A stretch of DNA of 64,000 nucleotides, taken from NCBI RefSeq assembly GCF_963422355.1, contig NC_085090.1:2225411-2289410 (forward strand), written 5' to 3'. Shown piece by piece: positions 11,508-22,397 of the stretch (positions within the stretch are counted from its first letter, which is position 1; every line of letters begins with the position of its first letter). The position numbers were made by a program, and so were the translations under genes. The notes beneath the pieces are model-generated. The model saw only the letters and a list, made by a program, of their open reading frames with translations. It searched no databases and was not told the DNA's origin. Origin of the DNA: Corticium candelabrum. Its lineage: Eukaryota > Porifera > Homoscleromorpha > Homosclerophorida > Plakinidae.

Positions 11508-13112
11508 TTACAATCGCCCAAAACCATCATGTGCTCTGACAGCTTCGGTGAAGTCTTCCTTAAAATCTTCGTATTTTTCGTGTCTTGCAGGTAGAGTAAT
11601 CGTCAGTGTGCATGTTGACACGGTTGGGTACCTTCCCACAGTTGTCAACTCTACTGTACCTTCATGAGGAAATCCAAGGGCAGGTACATTCGCTGATCCA
11701 GTCAAAAATGACAATATGTCAGACAGTGTAACATCACAGTTGAGATCTATGCAGTCGTATCAGTCACACACAGTTAATGTTTTATACCAGGAACGTGGAT
11801 ACCTTGACAGTCATCCAAGAATGACAGAAACTTCATGTAGGCATTCTTTTCACGACGCCATTCATTTGAACCATGTGGAGAGAATGTTATGTGATGGTAA
11901 AAGTCTGTAATGAAATCTGCCGAACACAGAAGACATTGCTAGTAACATCGTGTCAAGGCTAACTTTTGGATAATTAATCACTTCACCGACAGTCAGTGCT
12001 GGAGTCAGTCTTGGTACAAAATATATCCTAAACAAGTTAGGATGCTCGCCAATTTTTTGTAACAGACCAACGGATGCAATCCCTTCTTATGTTTTGCTGA
12101 TCTCTGTATGTACAGAGGAAATGCATTGCTTCAGAAGAATTGCTCCCAGGATTTGAGATCTTCGTTCTGGTTTGACTTCTTGTGTAAATCCAGAAGCATA
12201 TATGACTTCTGTCACTTGCGGCTGGATTAGCAACTGGGGCAATAATTCCATGTCTGCTTCACTGATCTTCTTACGTAGACATGATTTAGACAGTGAGGTT
12301 TATTGCCACAAGGCCACGTACCTTGAGGGCTATGTCTCTCACTTCAGGATCTGGAATGTGGTTTATGACAGGATTAATATTGCTAATTGGCACTTCACAA
12401 ATGAAATCATAGGTGCACGGTGCCAGGAAAGGAAACCCAGTTCCCCTTGCAGAAGGGCAAAGCCATACGCTGTCCTATCATTTTGAATTGGCCACTCTGT
12501 AGCAAAAGATAAAGCACATTAGAAGCTTTGCAGAGACTGATAAAGGTACTGTGGATCTGCATCGTTTTCTAATGTCCTCACTAAATTTGACACTACCCTA
12601 TTTGAGCATGAAGGCTTCAATTGTACCTCAAGTGCTGCAGTATTATGAAGAGGTACTTCAGCTTCTCTGCAGCCATGGAAAAATCCTCTGCCAGAGTGCA
12701 GTTCTTTATGTAGTAGCCTCCATAGCTCTCTCACTAAGACACCACCATCTTCACCCACAAATTCAACCTGCACATGATTTAGGAAGAAATATTGTTGCCT
12801 ATGACCATGACAACCATTGCAACTAAACTACCATACCTTGAGTTTTTTCTGACGTCAAAAGATCTTCTTTTCATAGCTTCAAGGCAATCGGATAGAACCA
12901 GTTCTCTGCGAACACATATTCTGGGACTCATTGGGCAGACCATGTTGCAACTCTGAGAGTATCTCTTGCAAGTTTGGTGCGATTTGGTCTCCATCTTTAC
13001 ATAAGAAGGATACAACACTATAACTACCTTTTACAATTGATTCTGTAACCGTCATTGCTGTTGCTGTTGGTGTTATTGTTTCTCATTTGCCCTGAACAAC
13101 AACAGTAGTAGA

Positions 13113-16051
13113 CAGGGGCGTAGGAAGCATTCTAGGACTGGTCGGGCCTAACGCGCGCTAAGAGGTGTGGTAAAGTCACGTGATTTATCCTATTTAGCGT
13201 GCGCTAAAATTGAAAACAGCATGGAGTTTACACAAATTATTATTGTTACTACTGTGATTACTGAACCTCATTGGCCTTCCCAAATAGTCGAAGCCTATTT
13301 TCTGACTTTGCTACAAACTGGTCATGAATGACATCCAGATCCAAATCACTATCGACATAGTCTTTATGCACATGAAGCACCATTAGATTATTGAATCTTT
13401 TCTGAGACATGGTAGTTCTTAAGTAGTTCTTAACACGTCTCAGTGCACTGAAGGATCTCTCCGAGGTGGCGTTGGTAGCTGGCATAACCAAAATCAGCTG
13501 CATGAGGCGGCATACTTGACTCAATAAGGACCTCTGACCAGATGACAAGCTAGAAAAGTAGCGCCTTAAATCAAATATTGTAACCTTCTCAAGTTTCTCT
13601 GTGTTCTTCTGGAAATGCAGACTAAATGTTACCAGCTGCCCTCTCAACTCTTCCTTGTCAAAATCATCGCCGTAGAAGGCACATACTCGCTCCAGTTGTT
13701 CCTCCATTTCAAACTGGTACCTCGCAAGTGCTTCAGTATCATCATCTGCGTGTTTGTACTGCAATGCAGCAGTGATTAAGAGCGACTCTAAAGAGCTATA
13801 CATTCCATAGCCAGGTTGATCGAATCGTTCCTGGATGCAGTTGATTACGACATCGAGAGTCTCATTGTAGTATTGCAAGTAGTAAGAACGGACTGTTTCA
13901 TGATGGTACCCATCTTCGCCTTCCTCAAATCTTCTAGGCCTCTTTCTCCGACGAGGCAACATGGGTTTTCCAATTTCCAATTCCTCCGCCTTCTTGTTGA
14001 CATTCAGCCAAAACAACTCATACGACTGATCTGTACGCAAAGACTTCAATGTCTCTAGACTCATTCTAGCAACTTGCTGTCCTTCTGCAGCAGACAAACC
14101 TTTATCCTGCAATGCTCTGCTGAGATTGTCGGTATGTCTCAAAACCATGTGACCTAGCATGGTGCCAAATAGATAATCAAATGTGTTCATTTGCGCTTCC
14201 ACTCCACCAATTCTTGCTTTGGTTTCAGTGTCATGTGCAACTTTAATTGATTCCTGCCAGGTTTCTTGCAAGGCTTGAAAGTTCTCCAAAATGCTTGCAA
14301 GTGAGTCAGCTCTAACTGTCCATCTTGTAGGACAAAGGACTCTAATTCCGGTGACTGTACTTCCTGGCAAGTTTTCTTTCAATCTTAGAAAAATCCCCTC
14401 ACGACGAGGTGAATACTTCAACAACTTTGTTATTTCAAAAGATTCACCTAATGCATCTTTCAGGAGTTTAATCTGCTTCATTGTATCGCAGGCAGCTAAG
14501 TTCAATGAATGCCCATAGCAGTGTGTAAACAGTGCCCTTGGCTCAATTTCAAGTATTCTCCTGGCTACCCCACTTTTTGCTCCACTCATCGCACTGGCTC
14601 CATCGTAGCATTGCCCGCGTAATTTATTAAAACTGAAATTAAATTTCTCAAAAACATCCTTTATTGCAGTTGTCAAAGTCTGAGCATCTACGGATGGTAC
14701 ACCATACATTCTCAGAAATTGCTCATGAATATCAAACTCATAGGTAACCATTCTCACAACTACAGTAACTCGTTCTGTGTTGGCACAATCTCTTGTTTCG
14801 TCAATCATTATACTGAGAAATGGAGATTTGCGAAGATCATTTGCAATAACCCTCAACACATGTGACGACATCAACTCTACTATTTCATTTTGAATGTCGG
14901 GGCTCGTATAAGAATTGTCTTTCCTTGTCATCCATGAAGACAAATTGTCATCGTCTTTTGCTTTCATTCTAAGCAACTGGATAAAGTTTCCATCACTGTC
15001 GTCTCCATGGCCTCGTATTGCTAATCCTTGTCTAGCCAAATATCGTATTGAAGACAATATATGATAGAAGGCAGCTCTATTTCTCCTCTTAGAGGTAGCA
15101 TGCTCCTTAGAGAGCAGATTACCAATATCCTTGGTCGTACTAGGAAGGGTAATTATAATTTCGGTGGCAGCCCGATGACAAGCTGATTTCTCATGATTCT
15201 TGAAAGATACTGTAGCATTTTTCCAATTTGTAAATCCTCTCCTAATCTGCAGTAGAAAAACTAGTGAAAACAATGGATGTCCAAGCGTAAACTCATGATA
15301 TGTGGCAACAATAATTGTGTGTATGTGATGTGTAGACTGTCAGAGTTTACGTCACCAAAAAAGGTACAAAAATTTGCAAAAATTACTGAAATGTAGCATA
15401 TAATCTCATACCCTATCACTAACAACCTGGTTAAGCGAAGCATGACTTCATGCAAATCTGATCGCGAGGGAGTCTGGTATGAGACTACTGGAAAACAACT
15501 TGTACATGTACACAACTTACAAATGAGTCGTCAGCCGTTGGAATGTTGACCTTCTTCATGAAATGGGCTGACAAGCAGGTGTGACAATAGACGGCGTCAT
15601 TCGTTTCATTGTAGTGGAGAAATGGCCATTTCTCAAACCAAGAAGGTTGGAAGCTTCTCAGTTTCGTTCCGTACGATCGCTTTGGAAACCTGAACGTTGC
15701 TGCAGACGGCTGATGCGGATGTGTTGCAATGACAAAGTCGTTGTTATCAAAGCCGGACGCGGACGTCTGCCTTGCCATTTTGCTACCTGGGCATGCTCAG
15801 TAGATGTCTCGTGACAGACGACTCTGGACATCGAGGCAACATGGATACAATAGAGTCAGGAGCATATACGGAGATAGAAGTACATGTTATCAATAAATGG
15901 TCCTGTTAGAAGTACATATATCAATAAATAATATATTTAATCGCCTATACCTAAACCGGAAGTTTACGGCAATCGTTCGCTTGCTGAAGTCCATATTTCC
16001 AAAAGTGGTCGGTCCATGGCCCGACCGGCCCGACCCGTTCCTACGCCCCTG
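13113..16051 (-). mobile_element. Second hAT transposon, inserted in the HECT gene
   Basis: A 2.9-kb element with 14-bp perfect terminal inverted repeats CAGGGGCGTAGGAA (13113-13126 and complement at 16038-16051). A second shared block, GGTCGGGCC, lies close inside each end. It is flanked by the 5-bp direct repeat GTAGA (13108-13112, 16052-16056). The transposase is intact on the minus strand. The insertion lies within an intron of the HECT-like gene and in the same orientation, so it need not have broken that gene by itself. Confidence 0.9.
13258..15778 (-). CDS. hAT transposase with TTF-type zinc finger (ZMYM1-like)
   Basis: Two exons: 15778-15521 and 15246-13258. Donor TTT|GTAAGTT and acceptor CTGCAG|ATT both fall between codons, so the frame is kept. 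The product is 748 residues. The start is the ATG at 15778 (MARQTSAS). Exon 1 carries the TTF-type zinc-finger start (FQPSWFEKWPFLHYN then AVYCHTC); exon 2 continues with RRGFTNWKNA and a paired Cys-His (KSACHRAA). The middle is the DUF4371-like core with SIMIDETRDCAN (catalytic Asp region) and GQCYDGASAMSG. The end is the hAT dimerisation domain, NATSERSFSALRRVKNYLR, near 13410-13480. Family knowledge: this matches the ZMYM1/TTF-type hAT transposases widespread in animals. No stop or frameshift was found, so it may be active. Confidence 0.92.
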
Positions 16052-17625
16052 GTAGAGGGGACGAAACACATTAATTGAATATGATTTTTACCTGGTTCTT
16101 CCCTGACAGTTTCATTTGTATTGACTGGCAAGCAAGTGGATGCCTGATTCTGTACAGAATGAATGGTTGGATGCTGGTTAAAATACATACATACATACAC
16201 GAGTATATATCAATTTCCTAAGTTTGGTTTACAATTTTATAACAGCACAAATAAATACTTAGATGTAACGGTCTACAGAACATCACTTACTGAATTTGAT
16301 ACAATAAGATTTACATCTCCTCTGCCAGAAAAGACTGTGGCAAGATCCAGGGCAAGATTCTGTAGGTTAGTTTCTCTTGGCGGTCGATGAGAACGATCTC
16401 GCAGAACAACTTTCGTGGGATCTTCCAATGCATTGTTGCAGCAAGCCCATATGAGAATATCCTATATGCAAGAGATATATGGGCTTGGTTGTAATGAGTG
16501 TATCAATCTAACTGCAATTACCACTAATACCTATCATTATCTTATATATTTTACCTGAAGAGGAGCATCGCTGTGTAAAATCTCCTTTGAGCCCTTGAAG
16601 AGTCAGGAAATAACAGGTTCACATCTATGCCACTATACGATTCAGTGGGTTCAGCAGGGATCATTTCTCTTAGGGCTTGGCGCACGTGTTGTAGTCGCTG
16701 TAATTAGAAATCTTACAATTAATAATTGCAGCAGCTCACAGCAGTTACTGGCAACCACGTACAATTCTTTCTAGTTCCTCTTGTTGTGCTGCTCTTTCCT
16801 TAAAGTAAAGTAAGACTTTCAACACGTATTTAGCTGTGTAGCAGTATATCAGAAAGAAGCTATTGTCCAGGTACCTTCTCCTGATCAGCAAGCAAGCATT
16901 GTTCAAATTCTCTGTCTTGCTCCATTCGTATCCTCCTTGTCTGTCAAGTTAATTTAATGTAATATATAATATACACTCTGTTGAATGGGATAGCAGTACT
17001 AAAATACCTCGTTTAGTCTTCTCTCTTGAGCAGCACCCACACGCCCTTCGCTAGTGTGATCTGAACTAGACATTGGCTGAAATATGATATATTCATCTCA
17101 CTATCTTAATTGACCAACAGGATAAAAACATAGCAATGAACACAAACACAAGATAGCAAGCAAAGAACAAGATGAAGGCTGGGTTCACAATAGCTATTTT
17201 AGGCATATGACAGATAAGAACACAATTAATTGCTCTGATTCAATGCAATGCTATTGACAAATGCACATGATAAAACCAAAAAGTACGAGGTGGATCACCT
17301 GCTGCAGATCAATTGCTATTTTATCATCCTGCAAAGGACACTGCGTTGACAAAATGGGTATACGGTGTTGATACAGGTACTCTTTGATTGTTGCCTGATT
17401 TGGAGGTCTTTGGAGGTTTCCAGCATCTTCATTATCTTGTTGCAGGCTAGGCAATGGTAAGAGTGAAGGTGATCGAGGATAAAAGAGAACTTTGAAATGA
17501 GTGACATGGTGAGTGAGGAGAGTCCACGACTTCGATCACTGTACTAGAACAGGAAGAAATGGTCTCAATGCTAAAGAGTCAACAGTGGTGTATTTGATCA
17601 AGTTTCGATTTGGTCTGAAAGTATT

Positions 17626-17724
17626 GTAGCGGACGGAAGCCGTATAGTTTCTACACCTCACTAATTAAATAGTGTGTTGCGAACCTCATGACTCGTTGTG
17701 TCAAGGAGTTAGCCTGCTGCTACA
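17626..17724 (+). repeat. Solo/left LTR, 99 bp
   Basis: Begins TGTAGC and ends GCTACA, the inverted terminal hexamers expected of an LTR. It is followed at once by TTGGTGATCTTGACGTGATG, which resembles the common TTGGTGACCCCGACGTGA-type primer-binding site of gypsy elements. A second copy was not found within the window. Confidence 0.65.
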
Positions 17725-17743
17725 TTGGTGATCTTGACGTGAT

Positions 17744-18768
17744 GGCTGGAAAGTCCGCCAGCAATATGTCATACTGGTCGGTAGAAGTTGAAATTGCATC
17801 AAGGTGAGGCGCAGGAGTTTGGGTCGAGGTCTGCATAAGTGGAGCAGAGTGGAAAGTTGCTGCATCCACAAGACGTTTTCCATTCATATCAACTAGTAGA
17901 GAGTTGGAGCGCAAGAAATCAGCTCCTAGCAGAGGACGAGTCACATCAGCGACTATAAAGGACCACTGATATTTGCTTGAAGCAAAATGAAAAGAGGGTT
18001 TGCACGTTTCATACGTCCTCATTGAGCTATCGTTGGCTGCCAGTAGCGGTGATCCTGGTTGCCTCGTACGCGTGTTCAATCCAGTAGCAGGAAGAACACT
18101 GACTTCTGCTCCAGTGTCGATAAGAAACTGCCTCTTGGAAACTGAGTCACGCAGGAAGAGGAGGCCACGATTATGGCCGGCCGCCTCGGCCACTAGCGAC
18201 GGCCTTGCCGTTTCCCGACCAGTTGCATGGTTGCTTGCATTGTCGAGCTGCCTCGCCGAAGGTGAGATGGTAATAACACAAACGGTTAGAATCCGGGGTG
18301 TCGAAACGGGAAGTCCCGGAAATTGTCTGCTGTCTTGTGGCAAGTGGTCTACGCTGTACGGCGCTTACTGTAAGTGGTTCCATATCGCGGCTTGACCAGA
18401 GGTCATCGACCCGTCTTGCTAGTGCTCGGTAGTCTTCAATCTTTCCATCCACCAGCTGGATGCGAATGTCATCGGGCAGCCGCTTTAGGAAAAGTTGCTC
18501 AAAGAGTAGACACGGAGTGTGGTCGCTGAGGAGCGCTAGCATCTCGTCCATTAGCGCAGAGGGTTTTGAGTCGCCTAGTAGGCGAAAGTGGAGCAAACCA
18601 GAAACCCTCTCGTGTTTGCTTAAGCCGAATGTGTCAATTAGTCGGTTCTTCGGTGCTTTGTATTTGTCCTCATTGGGAGGGGCGGCGAATGAGATCTAGA
18701 AACCTCGTTGCTGTCTCCTGGTCTAGGGCCGTAAAGACGTAGAAATACTTCGTCTCGTCGGCTGTCGC
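17744..18768 (-). pseudogene. Gypsy gag and protease fragment, inverted
   Basis: Minus-strand reading from about 18768: a gag start with ATADETKYFYVFTALDQETA, a one-base frame change near 18680, then gag helices (LLGDSKPSALMDEM...LFLKRLPDDIR) to about 18420. A frame change near 18200-18340 leads from a degenerate CCHC-like knuckle (CYYHLTFGEAARQCKQPC) to an aspartic protease with FLIDTGAEVSVLPATG near 18105-18150. The frame then runs through the primer-binding sequence into the LTR, which shows that the segment has been joined there artificially. No reverse transcriptase follows. Confidence 0.85.
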
Positions 18769-18771
18769 CCT

Positions 18772-20176
18772 GCGGACGCTTCAGACCTGGCGGTAGGGGC
18801 TGTTCTGCAACAGTTTGTGGATGGTGCCTGGATACCCCCAGCTTTCTTCAGCAAGAAACTAAGACCACCTGAAAAGAAGTACAGCGCTTTTGATCGTGAA
18901 CTGCTCGCTCTATAATTGGAAATACGGCATTTCCGCTACTTCCTAGAGAGTCGACAATTTATTGTCTACACCGATCACAAACCTCTCACTTTCTGTATGT
19001 CAAAAGTGTCAGACCCATGGTCAAACCGCCAGCAACGTCTACTTTCATATATTTCCAAATTCACGACTGACATCCGACTTGTGCAAGGGAAAGTGCAAGG
19101 GAAAGACAATCTTGTAGCATACACGTTGTCGAGAGCCACAATTGCGGACGTACAACTGGGAATTGAGAACAGTGCCATGGCAACAGCCCAACAACAAGAT
19201 GCTGAAGTGCAAGCCTATCGCACAGCAACGTTGTCGAGTCTACAAGTAGAGGATATTTCTTTTGGAACCCAGGGTGTTACACTGCTGTGTGATATGTCAA
19301 CCGGCCGTCCTAGACCGATTGTATCTGCCAGTTGGAGACGCCAAGTTTTTGACCTGATCCACGGTCTGTCACACCCTTCTGTGCGCACTACGAGAAGACT
19401 CTTTATCCAACAAACTTGTGTGGAATGGCTTGCAAAAGCAGATAGGAACCTGGGCCAAGCAGTGCATTGCTTGCCATTCTTCCAAGGTCCAAGCACACAT
19501 AAGGACCCCTCTGGAGAAGTTCAGTGTCCTACATCGTCTGTTCGACCACATCCATGTGGACCTCGTAGGACCACTTCCACCTTCCAATGGTTTTATTCAC
19601 CTCCTTACTGGTATCGATAGTTTCTCTCGTTGGTCTGAAGCTATTCCTCTGAATAATACCAACTCCGCCAATTGCGCTCAAACTGTAGTCTCCCACTGGA
19701 TTGCTCGTTTTGGCGTACCACTTGACATATCATCTGACAGAGGGCCACAGTTCACCTCACAACTTTGGACATCTATTTCTCGGTTGCTAGGTACACAACC
19801 TCACCATACAACAGCCTACCACCCTCATTCGAACTGCCTGGTAGAAAGTTTTCATCGCCACTTGAAGTCTGCCGTGCAAGCACGCCTCACTGGCCCCAAC
19901 TGGGTGCAGGAGCTACCTTGGGTACTTCTGGGAATTAGAACAGCGCCTAAAGAAGACTTGGGATGTTCGTCAGCGGAAATGGTGTATGGCTCCGCTCTTA
20001 CAGTGCCTGGAGACTTTATCCCCGGCTTTGCTGACACAGTCTCTGACACCAGTTTAGATCTCCGTCAACTGTGCTACCAAGTACGCTCACTCGTCCCAGT
20101 TCCGACATCTCAGCACGGCACCGCACCTACGTTTGATCTTTCTTTAGTTTCCATGTTTTCTTCCCTTTTTGTGTAA
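18772..20176 (+). pseudogene. Gypsy RNase H-integrase fragment
   Basis: Plus-strand continuation of the same kind of element. RNase H begins with ADASDLAVGAVLQQ at 18773 and continues FSKKLRPPEKKYSAFDRELLAL; a stop at 18913-18915 (TAA) follows LLAL. Then YTDHKPLTFCM, an integrase HHCC region (HGLSHPSVRTTRR...CIACHSSK) with a frame change near 19420-19440, and the core with VDLVGPLPP (Asp), SSDRGPQFTS (Asp) and NCLVESFHRHLK (Glu). The reading frame ends at 20176 without a GPY/F or chromodomain. One stop and one frameshift make it non-functional. Confidence 0.88.
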
Positions 20177-20341
20177 CCACTTGACAGTCTAATGTTTTTT
20201 AATTTTAGTGCCTCCATGTGCAGCAAAATTACTAGAACATCAACTAGACAATCTTACGGATAACTGTATTTATAGCTCAGTCATCATTTATAACTCAGTC
20301 ATACTGTGAATGGATTACAGGCTATTTTGGTCGTATGTTCA

Positions 20342-20644
20342 ATGTTCATAAGTGTTCTGTCTCAACGATTACCCGAATTGATTACTACTGACCCTCATCT
20401 GCAGTTGTGTAATATTAGTGTACCTGTGACTTACCAATCATACATTTGGGATGTCTATTTAGTGAAGACAGAAGAATGTTACTACGTCTGTCATAGCGCC
20501 TATTGGAAATTCTGCGGTGCTGCGAATGCAGCTATAGGAAGAATAGGCGCCTTGAGTAGAGAGGAAGAAATCTGGAGACATGTGATGATGAGCCAACTAC
20601 TGCCTGTTCATAGTTATGGGGATCAAGTCATTTGTGGAACTTAA
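20342..20644 (+). CDS. Hypothetical small cysteine-containing protein
   Basis: A 100-residue open frame from an ATG at 20342; the same frame is open upstream to a GTG at 20306. With the upstream codons the N-terminus is hydrophobic (LQAILVVCSMFISVLSQ) and would make a plausible signal peptide. That would need a start I cannot see, possibly on another exon. The remainder has seven cysteines, including CYYVCHSAYWKFCG, and no family I recognise. It follows the gypsy remnant by 130 bp. It could be a small secreted protein, a last exon, or chance. Confidence 0.25.
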   Translation: MFISVLSQRLPELITTDPHLQLCNISVPVTYQSYIWDVYLVKTEECYYVCHSAYWKFCGAANAAIGRIGALSREEEIWRHVMMSQLLPVHSYGDQVICGT

Positions 20645-22395
20645 AATTCAAAAAAATTTGCAAGTTAGTGGATTCTTCTTGGAGACGGGTGATTAGAAAA
20701 GGGCCGGGAATAGGATATACCGAGTCTGTAAGAGGTACAGTTGGTTATTGATTTGACCAAGCTATTAAGTTGATGATGAGGCAACAATATTTTTTATCCA
20801 TAAAGCTGTTTACAGCAAATACGGACTTAGTTGTAGATGTGAAATTGGGTACTAGGAAGTCATCGCAATTGTGGAAGTTAGTGAAAGAAGACGTTGAAAT
20901 TCTGACGCTATTGTATTTATCATATAAACGGTTTAATAAAGTTAATTAGTTAATTAAAGAAGTTGTGTATAATACATAGAAATGGGTATACTTAGTGATA
21001 ATATGTAATTGTCTTTCTTTTATTCTTTGTATGTACTGTAGCGAATGGATGATAGTGGTATGTATGTAGTTTGTGCGTGTGTGTAGTTTATGTCTGCCCC
21101 TAATTGGAATTGTACCTTATTTGGGTGCTATAATTAAAATGTTATTATAGGACCACGCACATTTCTGTTGTGAGACCTGGATTAGAAGCACTAAAATACC
21201 TTGGAAAGAAATATATATTAAATATATTTACTTAGCGATACTAATACCAACAGGCATAAATGCATTTGCATTTTGCTCTCTTATTGCAGAGACATCTGTG
21301 AACAGTAGGAACTCTGATATTGTTATTCTGCCAGTGGCGTAGGAAGATGTTCACGAGCGGGGAGTGTGTGTGTGTGTGGCTGTACCGTAGGATGTCATCA
21401 TGAGTAAGCAAAACTGGCTCGCATGCCAAACTGTAAAGAGATTTGCAAGAGTCAGTAACACAGCAAATGTCAATTTCTAAACAGAGAGCGAGGAGGCTGC
21501 ACCCCCGGTTCCTACTGCATTTGTAGTATTGGCTTGTACACTTTTCACGTGACATCAGTTATTTACACGCTCTTGGTTAACATTAATTTGTTTTCATATC
21601 AAGAATATCTTTATTTACATCTAGTGTATTTCAATGTAAATGAATATCATATGTCAGATGAGTTCAGCATATTTTCTACAATGCTTAATTAATTATGCTC
21701 TAGAGAAGATTGTCACTTAGAAACATGGCCATAACTTCATTGGAAAGCGTGCTTTCGTTTGAGGTGTGTTTATCGAGTTTGAGAAAAGGGTAACATATCG
21801 GTGGGCGGAGTTACGATCTCACGTGATGTAATCGCTACTGCATTACATGTTTAGCTATCAGGAATGCATCAAAATTACCAAATTCTTTAGATCGCGGTAC
21901 GCAATATAGGTGTAGGCGGCTTGTCACCGTCAGAGTTTGATCATCTGATCTCAATTACTAACACGATGAGTTTCATCATCATGAAAAGACGATCATCAGT
22001 TGTCTGCTGTTTATGACAATAATTTCAGTGAGCCCTTTACGAAGAAGAATAGGCGTTGTGTACCCGACAAATCGAAAATATCGAATTGAGCTGTGCACGT
22101 GACTTACCTAACTCACGTGACTCAAACTAGAAACTAAAAGTAACCGTACGCACAAAAACACGCTGTTCCCCGATTTACAAGCCTCGACACTAGTAGGTCA
22201 TCTTCTCTACGCAGGTTTACATAACCGGAAAGAAAGGGTTACTCGTTTCTGGTCATGTAAACTACTCCACACGTAAGACGAAACACTACTGCATTACCGA
22301 TCTACGAGTTTGAGCTCAGACAGCTATCGCTCGCAGTAGAGCATTTATTGGTAAGTGAAATGGAGTACTAATGTAATAGTTATGGTGATGAAGTG
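20645..22395. other. Mostly unassigned AT-rich sequence
   Basis: No exon, RNA gene or clear repeat recognised apart from a possible short hAT-like element at 21332-21523. A (TG)n run lies at 21366-21378. Near 22095-22130 the motif TCACGTGACT occurs twice. Confidence 0.5.
21332..21523. mobile_element. Possible short non-autonomous hAT-like element
   Basis: Begins CAGTGGCGTAGGAA, which differs at one base from the terminal repeat of the hAT element at 13113. The right side has GGTTCCTACTGCATTTG, a degraded version of the expected inverted end. No target duplication is visible, so this is tentative. Confidence 0.35.
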
Positions 22396-22397
22396 TA

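Larger units (their letters stand above)
11508..17446 (-). pseudogene. HECT-domain E3 ubiquitin ligase-like gene, probably decayed
   Basis: A multi-exon minus-strand gene. Exons I can place: 17446-17299, 17076-17008, 16940-16875, 16798-16763, 16697-16555, 16461-16291, 16149-16092, 13042-12837, 12767-~12580, 12496-12322, ~12260-12110, ~12070-11930, and a last exon ending at the stop 11508. The early exons keep phase exactly (148, 69, 66, 36 nt) and encode Q/E/R-rich, probably helical sequence including QDREFEQCLLADQEK and a UBX-like VNLLFPDSSRAQRRF. Later exons show HECT hallmarks: KVEFVGEDGG...RELWRLLHKEL, VPLHNTAALE, and the C-terminal YPTVSTCTLTITLPARH...DGFG typical of these ligases. The catalytic HECT cysteine corresponds to STCTL. 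Against function: frame is lost between exons 5 and 6, inside the exon at 13042-12837, and after HNTAALE. The first coding exon may lie upstream of 17446 and is not seen. A complete hAT element sits in the intron between 16092 and 13042. Confidence 0.72.
17626..20176 (+). mobile_element. Rearranged Ty3/gypsy element with inverted gag-protease
   Basis: The left end is a 99-bp LTR (17626-17724) in plus orientation followed by a primer-binding-like TTGGTGATCTTGACGTGATG. Immediately inside, the gag-protease segment lies on the minus strand (to about 18768). From about 18772 the RNase H and integrase region lies on the plus strand. Reverse transcriptase is missing. An internal inversion with loss of RT in a plus-strand element explains this order. 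I found no matching right LTR, so the right boundary is set at the end of the integrase reading frame. Confidence 0.75.

Noticed and set aside
20306..20644. Envelope-like protein of the adjacent gypsy element.
   Set aside because: It is only about 100 residues, has no membrane anchor or furin-like site, and shows no resemblance to known env-like products.
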